This document shows positions 1 through 5,753 of a stretch of DNA of 8,009 nucleotides, in pieces. Source of the DNA: CADDZO01 sp035294145 (lineage in GTDB: Bacteria; Chloroflexota; Dormibacteria; Dormibacterales; Dormibacteraceae). The stretch lies in NCBI GenBank assembly GCA_035294145.1, contig DATGLL010000296.1:1-8009 (forward strand). The letters are read 5' to 3'. The notes beneath the pieces were generated by a model. The model made no database searches and was not told the origin of the DNA. It saw nothing but the letters and a program-made list of their open reading frames with translations. The position numbers were made by a program, and so were the translations under genes. Positions within the stretch are counted from its first letter, which is position 1, and each line of letters starts with the position of its first letter.

Positions 1-269
1 GCCGAGCCAACCTCGGTCACGATGCGACGGCGAGCCCCTCCTGGGCTGCCCAAGTGGCGACACGCGCCACCTGCCGATCCAGATCGGGACGCTGATCCGC
101 AGAGGACACGCGAGCGGGCGGTCACACCGGCCGGGGACCGCGCCGGGGCGTCCCCCAGGATCAGGTGACCAACTCGCCGGGCCGGGACGGGGAGCTTGCC
201 CGACTGGAACCAGCGGGAGGCGGTCACGGGGTGGATGCCTTGCTCGCGCGCCCACTGCTTCAAGTTCAT
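1..269 (-). pseudogene. IS607-family serine recombinase (TnpA) remnant, frameshifted, runs off the left edge
   Basis: The ATG at 269-267 opens a MerR-like helix-turn-helix typical of IS607 TnpA: MNLKQWAREQGIHPVTASRW, then FQSGKLPVPARRVGHLIL. The catalytic-domain motif ARVSSADQRPDLDRQVARVA follows, but in a different frame (about 115 to 20), and that frame hits TGA at 19-17. The next conserved piece, VTEVGS, is back in the first frame. At least two small indels, near 120 and near 20, therefore break the gene. In intact relatives the Ser of the ARVSS motif is the nucleophile for strand cleavage, and the N-terminal domain binds the element ends. No Shine-Dalgarno sequence precedes the ATG. The rest of the gene and any tnpB partner would lie left of the window. 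The family call rests on the two motifs in their normal order and spacing; the decay is read directly from the frames. Confidence 0.85.
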
Positions 270-282
270 GGAAGTGGATTGT

Positions 283-310
283 AGTGTATAGTCGCGTCAG
301 CTGTTGTCAA
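283..310 (-). promoter_or_regulatory. Sigma70-like promoter for the IS607 tnpA remnant
   Basis: On the minus strand a consensus TTGACA (310-305) is followed after 16 bp by TACACT (288-283), which fits the TAnnnT form of an actinobacterial -10 box. The -10 ends 13 nt before the ATG, so the transcript would have a very short leader, and no ribosome site is visible. The -35 is embedded in a small palindrome (GTTG-A-CAAC, 303-311) next to a CAGCTG palindrome (298-303), plausible sites for self-regulation by the recombinase. The stretch is noticeably more AT-rich than its surroundings, consistent with imported DNA. The outer end of the IS607 element should lie between here and 451, but IS607 elements have no clear terminal repeats and I cannot place it. 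Confidence 0.6.
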
Positions 311-450
311 CCCTGGTCTTCGGCATCCCTTTCCTTTGGAGCCTTCTGGTCGTCGCTCGTGCCCTCTAGCGGGTTCCCCGCCGCCCACGGCTTCCCCGCG
401 CCACCGTCGCCTCCTTTCTGGAGCGAGCGACGCCCGCGTCGTGGCCCCGC

Positions 451-1932
451 TTAGCGGACGCCCTCCCAGAGCCGCCGCTCGCCGCCGCCGGGGTCGTCCT
501 CGACGCCGGAGCGCTCCCCGAAGCGCATCACCGGCCGTCGGTCGAGGTCGTAGGCCGGCCAGCTGGGGTCCCCACCGGCGACGAAGTCGACCCAGGCCCG
601 GTGCATGGCGCTCGCCAGCTCGACTGGTGGTTCGGGCCCGGTCAGGCGCTCCGTCCCCTCGGCGTCGAGGGTGTCGAAGGCGAAGGGGACCTCCAGGGCG
701 TGGCAGCTCCCCAGCCGGCCTTCGAAGAGCGGGGAGGGCCAGGTGAACTCGTACACGTGCACCCGCTCGCCCCGGGCGGCCCGCGCCTCCGCCAGGCGGA
801 GGCTGGGGATGCGGAAGAACCAGTCGGTGACCACGGCCGAGAGGACATCGCCCGGTGACGCCCCCGGCCTTCCCCTCCGATAGACGTCGACGGCCTCCGG
901 GCCCAGCCCGTAGGCCGTGGCCAGGGCGGCCAGCGTGGCCTCGTCGATTCCGTCGATCGCCCCCTGGGGGACGAGGAAGAATCGCTGCTCGTCGGCGTTG
1001 GTGCCGGTGAGCAGGCCCACCCCCGATCCGGCTCCGGCGGCGATGGCGTCGATGGGCCGGGCGGGCAGGACCTCCCCGTCCACCACCGGCTCGAAGATCA
1101 TCTGGTTGAGCGTGATCTCGCCCCATCGCTCCGGGTCGGGCCGAAGCTGCGCCTCAGCGGCGAGGGCGGCGGCGGCCTCCAGGGTCCGCTCCACCGGGAC
1201 CCGGGCCATGGCCGAGCGTCGGGGCGCCACCCCCAGCCGCTCGGCCAGGTAGCCCGCCACCCGGCGGGCGGTGGCCGCGCTCAGGACGTGGTGCCCGGCC
1301 CCGCTCTCGGTGATGGCCCTCTGGAAGAGCCCGCGCGCTGCGGGCATGGAGAGCAGGGTGGCCACGCTCATGGCCCCCGCCGACTCGCCGGCCACCGTGA
1401 CCCGGGAGGGGTCGCCTCCGAAGGCGGCGATGTTCTCCTGGACCCACTCCAGCGCCGCCAGCTGGTCGAGCAGGCCGGCGTTGGGGCAGCCGTCCTCGAG
1501 GAAGAGGAAGCCGTCCGCCCCGAGCCGGTAGTTGATCGTCACCAGGACCACGCCGTCGCGGGCGAACCGCGCCCCCCGGTACTGGGGCACCGCCCCGCTG
1601 CCGTACACGAAGGCCCCGCCGTGGATCCACACCATGACCGGGAGGCGGGCACCCACGTCGGGCGTCCAGACGTTCAGGTTGAGACAGCCCGTCCCGGGGA
1701 TGAGCGGGTTGACGAGCAGCCGGTCGTAGGGCGGGGCGTACTGCAACTGCGGTGCGGTCGGCCCGTAGTCCAGGGCGTCGCGGACGCCGTCCCACGACGG
1801 CGCCGGCGACGGCGGCGCGAAGCGGGCCTCCCCCACCGGGTCGGCCGCGTAGGGGATGCCGAGGAAGACGGCGACGCCGTCCTCCAGCCTCCCCCGCACG
1901 TGTCCCTGCCTGGTGGCGACGACGATCTCCAT
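451..1932 (-). CDS. Type B carboxylesterase (alpha/beta hydrolase, COesterase family)
   Basis: Predicted 493-residue cytoplasmic serine esterase that hydrolyses carboxylic ester bonds; the substrate cannot be read from sequence. Visible motifs in order: the N-terminal FLGIPYA motif (23-29), the CLNLNVWTP strand (83-91), the oxyanion-hole HGGAF (104-108), the nucleophile elbow GESAG with Ser184, the acidic residue Glu315 in TNADEQRFF, and the catalytic histidine His411 in GSCHALEVPF. The C-terminal DFVAGGDPSWPAY is also family-typical. All three triad residues are present and the length is normal for the family, so the gene looks functional. I chose the ATG at 1932 because AGGAGG lies 5 nt upstream. 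An in-frame start at 1995 would add 21 residues that match nothing conserved. No signal peptide or membrane helix is seen. It stands alone between IS607 debris and a non-coding stretch; related p-nitrobenzyl- or cocaine-esterase-like annotations are possible. Confidence 0.95.
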   Translation of the reverse strand: MEIVVATRQGHVRGRLEDGVAVFLGIPYAADPVGEARFAPPSPAPSWDGVRDALDYGPTAPQLQYAPPYDRLLVNPLIPGTGCLNLNVWTPDVGARLPVMVWIHGGAFVYGSGAVPQYRGARFARDGVVLVTINYRLGADGFLFLEDGCPNAGLLDQLAALEWVQENIAAFGGDPSRVTVAGESAGAMSVATLLSMPAARGLFQRAITESGAGHHVLSAATARRVAGYLAERLGVAPRRSAMARVPVERTLEAAAALAAEAQLRPDPERWGEITLNQMIFEPVVDGEVLPARPIDAIAAGAGSGVGLLTGTNADEQRFFLVPQGAIDGIDEATLAALATAYGLGPEAVDVYRRGRPGASPGDVLSAVVTDWFFRIPSLRLAEARAARGERVHVYEFTWPSPLFEGRLGSCHALEVPFAFDTLDAEGTERLTGPEPPVELASAMHRAWVDFVAGGDPSWPAYDLDRRPVMRFGERSGVEDDPGGGERRLWEGVR

Positions 1933-1934
1933 GG

Positions 1935-1943
1935 CCTCCTCCT
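1935..1943 (-). promoter_or_regulatory. Ribosome binding site of the carboxylesterase
   Basis: AGGAGGAGG on the minus strand. The best Shine-Dalgarno hexamer (1943-1938) is 5 nt from the ATG at 1932. It decides the start of the esterase against the longer in-frame alternative at 1995. Confidence 0.75.
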
Positions 1944-2115
1944 GCGGTGTCGCAGCCCAAGCTTGCCACCGATCCGCGGACGAATCCAGCGTCACGGCCG
2001 GCGGGGGGCTCCGTCCAAGCGCCTCCCGGCACTAGTCGGGCCGGAGGCGAGGTCGGCGAGGCCACAACGAGGCCGTTCCGATGCGGTCATCCTCGTGCCG
2101 TGCCGGAGTCGAGTT

Positions 2116-2134
2116 CCCACCCCGGTGGGGTGGG
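2116..2134. repeat. Perfect GC inverted repeat (8-3-8)
   Basis: CCCACCCC, loop GGT, GGGGTGGG form a perfect eight-pair stem with a three-base loop. It lies about 180 bp upstream of the esterase ATG. It has no following T-tract on either strand, so it is not a standard intrinsic terminator. It could be an operator, a leader hairpin or chance in GC-rich DNA. Confidence 0.5.
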
Positions 2135-2367
2135 GGAGCCGGGCCAGTGCGAGGTCCGGCGCGAGAGGTGAGGTCGGGTCTGACCGCAGGCGGCGATCGC
2201 GGGTCTCTCCGCCGCCGATGGCTTCCGGTGGCTGCTTGGCGGGATTGTGCGGCCCGTCCCGGTCGCCCTCAACCAGCCCCCTGTCCGCTGTCCGAGCTGA
2301 AGCTCAGATGCCGTTGAGCCGGTCAGGGATGCACAAAGTGTGGTATGGAATAGGTGATTCGGGAAGT

Positions 2368-2429
2368 CCCCGCCCGGTGACAAGAGCCCCTGGGCTCTGC
2401 TCTCCGAGAGGAGAGGTAGCCAGGCGGGG
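2368..2429. repeat. Three-stem (cloverleaf-like) inverted-repeat structure
   Basis: An outer stem CCCCGCC (2368-2374) pairs with GGCGGGG (2423-2429). It encloses two perfect hairpins: AGAGCCC-CT-GGGCTCT (2383-2398) and CTCTCC-GAGA-GGAGAG (2400-2415). All three stems are fully Watson-Crick. It lies just beyond the end of the DUF3800 similarity. There is only a short CTTT after the outer stem on plus and no T-run on minus. It could be a structured transcript end, a regulatory RNA or a DNA-level recombination or attachment structure. No known RNA family is recognised. Confidence 0.5.
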
Positions 2430-2440
2430 CTTTGTCGTAT

Positions 2441-2908
2441 GAAACGGTAAGGAGTGCGAATCTGATATCGTATCAGATCCAAAGAGCGGGAATCGCCTCG
2501 TTCTAGCCACCTCCCGACGGCTCAGGTGTAATAGTCATCAGCCTGCAACCAAGGATGGGATGGGGCACTCCAGTGAGCGCAATGGTTTCGAAGCCTTCCA
2601 ACGCATTGCCGAACGACCTGGCGAAGCGCTTCTGCGTGTAGCCAGCGCTTCTTCCCTTTTGTGGCAATGGTGGTCACACCAATGAGCAATTCACCATATC
2701 TCGGTACGATCCTCGGAACGACGTGCCGAAGGTGATAGAACCAGGCTGGCCGGTAGAAGTAGTCAGAACTCTGCTGGATATCAAAATACACTCTCGCCCT
2801 AGAGTAGTGTGTGCAGCTTACTCGGATGCTCGAGGGTCGGTGTAGTAGGTCGAGCACACGGTCGCGGATGGCCTGACGGTCCTCGGTCGCATGAAAGCCG
2901 TCGGGCAA
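2441..2908 (-). pseudogene. DUF3800 domain protein, C-terminal fragment interrupted by TGA
   Basis: Minus-strand reading from about 2908 gives FHATEDRQAIRDRVLDLL, then YFYRPAWFYHLRHVVPRIV, then HPWLQADDYYT, a TGA stop at 2524-2522, and in the same frame AVGRWLERGDSRSLDLIRYQ. This matches the C-terminal half of DUF3800 proteins as I remember them (FHAtxDRqxvRD; YxYAWYYHFxxVxPR; PxLQvADYxxWAIqRKWExGDxRSxDLI). The TGA falls where the family has Trp, so TGG to TGA is the simplest explanation. The usual N-terminal part, which carries the DESG-type acidic motif, is absent. The similarity stops where the IS5 remnant begins, so an insertion or deletion removed the front half. DUF3800 proteins are uncharacterised or nuclease-like and frequent in mobile and defence regions. 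The final residues after RTPYRF (2441) are not recognisable. Base composition from 2520 to 2880 is clearly less GC-rich than the neighbours, suggesting transfer. Confidence 0.75.
2460..2478. repeat. Perfect 8-3-8 palindrome inside the DUF3800 remnant
   Basis: ATCTGATA-TCG-TATCAGAT is a perfect inverted repeat shaped like a dimeric repressor operator. It coincides with codons for the conserved DLIRYQI stretch of the DUF3800 remnant, so it may simply be coding sequence. Its function is unknown. Confidence 0.4.
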
Positions 2909-2915
2909 CCGGGCC

Positions 2916-3430
2916 AGGGCCGCCGGGCGGGACCCGAGACCGACCGCGGCGGTGATCGACTCCCGGTCGGTGCGCGCCGCCGACACCGTGCCGCGCGCCA
3001 CCCGGGGGCTGGGATGCCGCCAAGAAGGTCAACGGCAGAAAGCGGCGCATCGCCGTGGACGCGATGGGCCTGCTGCTGCCGTGGTCGTCACCGCCGCGTC
3101 CGTCCAAGACCGACGGCGCCCGGCCGCTGCTGTGGAACCTGCGCCGCATCTGCCGTCACATCCGCCTGGTCTGGGCCGATAGCGGCTACCAGGCCGACCG
3201 ACTGCTGACCTGGGCGACCCAGCTGCACCTCAGGCCCCAGATCGTCCGCCGTCCCGATGGTCTCACACCTTCCGGGTACTGCCGTGCCGCCGGCTCGTGG
3301 AAAGAACGCTCGCCTGGATCGGCGAGCACCGCCGCACTGTCCGCGACTACGAGTGCCTACCGGCCAGCCACGAAGCCATGATCACCTGGGCCATGATCGC
3401 CCTCATGGCCCGCCGCCTGGCCCAGCCCGC
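2916..3430 (+). pseudogene. IS5-family transposase remnant, 5'-truncated with four frameshifts
   Basis: Translation gives a typical IS5-family DDE transposase only if frames are switched: AAGRDPRPTAAVIDSRSVRA to ATRG (to about 3006), WDAAKKVNGRKRRIAVDAMG to LLLP (3010-3080), VVVTAASVQDR (3081-3111), DGARPLLWNLRRI through LVWADSGY to VRRPDG (3112-about 3262), then HTFRVLPCRRLVERTLAWIG through EAMITWAMIALMARRLA (to about 3425). The catalytic positions survive: Asp in VIDSRS, Asp in VWADSGY and Glu in LVERTLAW. The frames alternate, giving four indels, and the N-terminal third is missing, so no transposase can be made. Neighbouring genes on both sides have long intact frames, so sequencing error is unlikely. 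It reads toward and abuts the OLD gene, and its left edge abuts the DUF3800 fragment. I could not identify a terminal inverted-repeat pair; TTATCAAACA (3434-3443) may belong to the right end. Confidence 0.85.
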
Positions 3431-3448
3431 TCATTATCAAACACTCGC

Positions 3449-5671
3449 TCAAGTGCACAGATGGCAGATGATGGAGCGGTACAGGTCGCTGACCTCCGGT
3501 GGGCAACTGACGTTGGCGGCGAACCATCGAGCAATCCGAATCTTGTCCTGACCAACATGCTTTGTTGCTTCTTTGAATTCGTCCGGCATCGTTGTGCGCA
3601 GGAACGCTTCCAAAGATTCGTCGCCGAGCCTGCCGGCTTTCTTGTCTGCGGTCGTCCAGCCACGGGCCAGGGTGAAGACGCCATGATCTCGACCCGCCCG
3701 GACCAGGTCCTTGAACTCCGTCATGCCGTTGAACTGCTTATCGGCGAATGAGACCAGCTCTGGAGAAGCAGCCCCTGCGCGCACGACCTGCCGGAGGATC
3801 TGATCCTGACTCTGGGGACTGAAACGAGCCCCATCGCACACGATGGCCCATGGGATTCCCAGCGCCGCCACGAAGCTCAAGGGGCGGGCGAAGCCCCTGT
3901 CACCGCCGACCGCGTAGATGCCGAGATGTCGCATATCGGGAGAGCCCAGCTCGCGGGCGGCCTCGCTCCTCGCGAACCACACTGGCAAAAGGATGAGTTC
4001 GGACTGACCCTCCACTAGCACCACGCCGGAGGTGAACAGCAACGAACGAGCGTCCGCCGAGGTGGAGAAGAGCGTGAGGACAGATCGGAGGTCGACATAG
4101 GCTCCCTTCTCGAAGGGATCTTGGTCGGGCTTCCATCGGCACAGCCGGGTCGCTCCTCCCGATACTCCCGCTCTCACCACCCGCCTCATGTCGTCGATGT
4201 CGTCCATCGGGACCAGATACGGGGAATGAGTGACCAGGAGGATCTGGCCTGGTGCGTTACGCAGCTGTCCGAGCAACAGGCGCTGCCACTCCGGGTGGAG
4301 ATTGAGCGCCGGCTCGTCGAGCACGATCAGGCGGTGCTCGGAGTCGACGATGGCCTCGGCCAGCACGAGGGCTTCCCAAAGGCCGGCTCCCGCCAGCTCG
4401 ATCGGAAGCTCCCAACCATTGGGGCTCCTGGCAACCGAACCATCGGTGACCAGGACGGTGATCTGTGCCTCGGCCACGGCCGCCGGGCTGGCGATGAGTT
4501 CCTCCGCCTGAGGGCGGCGAGCCACTCCCTGGACTGATGCAGACTGGGAAAGGCTTTCCAGACGGAAGCGCAGGTCGAACCGGCGACCGCTGGCCAGCTG
4601 AGCGAACCCGCGCTGGATCCGTTCGAAGCGTTCCCGCTCAGCCCGGTTGCCGTTCTTGAGCCGGAACAGGCGAAGCGGGAGAGCATAGGGCTCCCAGCTG
4701 GGCACGGCTCGGCTCAGCTCGTCCAGGGAGTAGCGACCGGCGGGACGAGGGGCGGTCGCCATCGTCGCCACACCACGGAGCTGCTCGCCGACGAACACGA
4801 AGCCACGGTGGAAGAGCCGGCGCAGAACGCTGGCGAGGCCATAACCGCGGTTCGGAGGGCTTGGCCGGAGTGGCATCTCGACGATCTCGGCGAAGCGCCG
4901 GTAGGGATCGAGATGGACGTAGGAGCCGAATTGGCCTCCCGTCTGGACGACGAGCTCGGTGACCTCACCCGATGACGGAAGGAGCCTTCCCAGATCGAAC
5001 GGCGGGAACGATGAGGGGAGAGCGACGTTCCCCGAGCTGTTCTGTGGCAACCCGAGGAGGGCGTGGGGTAGGTCAGTGAGTTGGTATGAGGTGGGAGGAT
5101 CGGTGGTGACCGCGATGCCATGGCGCCCGCTGCCGTCCATGAGCAGCCATCGGTACCTGGTGCTCCCGTGGTCGAACTCGTACCCAACCTGCCAGGGGGC
5201 GTGGGTGGGGCCGATCTGCTCGAGCACTAGCGATCCCTGGAACAGCGGCTGGAGTTGGTCGGCCGTGATCTCAGCCGCCCAGCTGGCCAACCTGGGGACG
5301 ACATCCGAACGCTGAATCCGGTTCCAGAGTGCCGACGCGATTGCTGTCCGGATGAAGCAGCTGAGCTGCTCCCACTCCTCGTCGCTGGTCAGCTCGAGGG
5401 CGATCTCGACCCGCGGAACTCGATCGCCGGCGTGTCGGTGGCGCTGCCCAGCGTAGGCGGCCAGGACCGTGCCGGCCGGGCTCGGCTGGGCTGATCCCGC
5501 CATTACTTCCTCCACTGCCTCGAGTGCCGACCCCGCGAGCGAGAGCAATCGCAGCAGGTTGGTCTTACCCGATCCATTTGGGCCAACGATCGTCGTCCAC
5601 CGCTGGTCGAGATCGAGTTCCGCATGATCGAACGACAGCAGGTTGTCGACGGCAATCCGGTGGATTCTCAC
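3449..5671 (-). CDS. OLD-family ATPase with C-terminal TOPRIM (putative defence nuclease)
   Basis: Residue numbers count from an alternative TTG start at 5719 (756 aa). The ABC/SMC-like ATPase head has Walker A GPNGSGKTN (46-54), a signature-like ELAGAGLWEA (441-450), Walker B LIVLDEP (464-470) with ALNLHPEW, and an H-loop LLVTHSP (494-500). A long insertion between Walker A and the signature fits the OLD dimerisation arm. The TOPRIM domain starts with VVLVEGQSELILL (Glu570, Glu574). The second acidic motif reads IVCDGARF (Asp629-Gly-Ala) where Asp-x-Asp is usual. OLD proteins couple ATP binding to metal-dependent DNA cleavage, and several act in phage defence, such as P2 Old and GajA. I prefer the GTG at 5671 (740 aa): it has GAGGA 10 nt upstream and begins at the family-typical VRIHRIAVDNLLSF, whereas the TTG has no ribosome site. 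It lies 82 bp downstream of the DUF499 remnant on the same strand. The frame runs uninterrupted to a TGA beside IS5 debris. Confidence 0.9.
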   Translation of the reverse strand: MRIHRIAVDNLLSFDHAELDLDQRWTTIVGPNGSGKTNLLRLLSLAGSALEAVEEVMAGSAQPSPAGTVLAAYAGQRHRHAGDRVPRVEIALELTSDEEWEQLSCFIRTAIASALWNRIQRSDVVPRLASWAAEITADQLQPLFQGSLVLEQIGPTHAPWQVGYEFDHGSTRYRWLLMDGSGRHGIAVTTDPPTSYQLTDLPHALLGLPQNSSGNVALPSSFPPFDLGRLLPSSGEVTELVVQTGGQFGSYVHLDPYRRFAEIVEMPLRPSPPNRGYGLASVLRRLFHRGFVFVGEQLRGVATMATAPRPAGRYSLDELSRAVPSWEPYALPLRLFRLKNGNRAERERFERIQRGFAQLASGRRFDLRFRLESLSQSASVQGVARRPQAEELIASPAAVAEAQITVLVTDGSVARSPNGWELPIELAGAGLWEALVLAEAIVDSEHRLIVLDEPALNLHPEWQRLLLGQLRNAPGQILLVTHSPYLVPMDDIDDMRRVVRAGVSGGATRLCRWKPDQDPFEKGAYVDLRSVLTLFSTSADARSLLFTSGVVLVEGQSELILLPVWFARSEAARELGSPDMRHLGIYAVGGDRGFARPLSFVAALGIPWAIVCDGARFSPQSQDQILRQVVRAGAASPELVSFADKQFNGMTEFKDLVRAGRDHGVFTLARGWTTADKKAGRLGDESLEAFLRTTMPDEFKEATKHVGQDKIRIARWFAANVSCPPEVSDLYRSIICHLCT

Positions 5672-5679
5672 GGCCTTTA

Positions 5680-5686
5680 GGTCCTC
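5680..5686 (-). promoter_or_regulatory. Probable ribosome binding site of the OLD gene
   Basis: GAGGACC on the minus strand, with GAGGA (5686-5682) 10 nt before the GTG at 5671. An AAAGG closer to the GTG is too near to be ideal. This supports the shorter start over the TTG at 5719. Confidence 0.4.
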
Positions 5687-5753
5687 GTCGTGCTGGTGGT
5701 AGCGACCACTCAGCGGCAAGTAAGGGTGGGTCCAGGTGTTCGCTGGGGGATGA

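Larger units (their letters stand above)
1944..2440. other. Intergenic stretch without a convincing gene
   Basis: About 500 bp between the esterase start and the DUF3800 remnant. Open frames exist on both strands, as expected at this GC content, but none shows a recognisable motif, a ribosome site or a family-like composition. It contains the hairpin at 2116-2134 and the three-stem structure at 2368-2429. The esterase promoter must lie here on the minus strand, but I find no convincing -35/-10 pair. Confidence 0.5.

Noticed and set aside
266..1126. Minus-strand open frame of 286 codons inside and beyond the esterase
   Set aside because: Out of frame with the catalytic motifs and of Arg/Gly-rich shadow composition.
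2368..2429. tRNA gene suggested by the cloverleaf-like fold
   Set aside because: No T-loop consensus, no 7-bp acceptor stem next to a discriminator/CCA, wrong arm sizes, no plausible anticodon arm.
2368..2429. Intrinsic terminator
   Set aside because: Stems are strong, but there is no run of T on either strand after them.
1288..2442. A 384-codon plus-strand open frame across the esterase start and intergenic region
   Set aside because: Arg/Pro/Gly-rich composition with no motifs; it overlaps the well-supported esterase on the other strand.
2087..2482. Small minus-strand gene starting at 2482
   Set aside because: Its first residues (DLIRYQIRT) are the tail of the DUF3800 remnant after the TGA; the remainder shows no family features or ribosome site.
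2522..2524. Selenocysteine or other recoded TGA
   Set aside because: The family has Trp, not Cys or Sec, at this position, and the gene lacks its N-terminal half, so nonsense decay is more likely.
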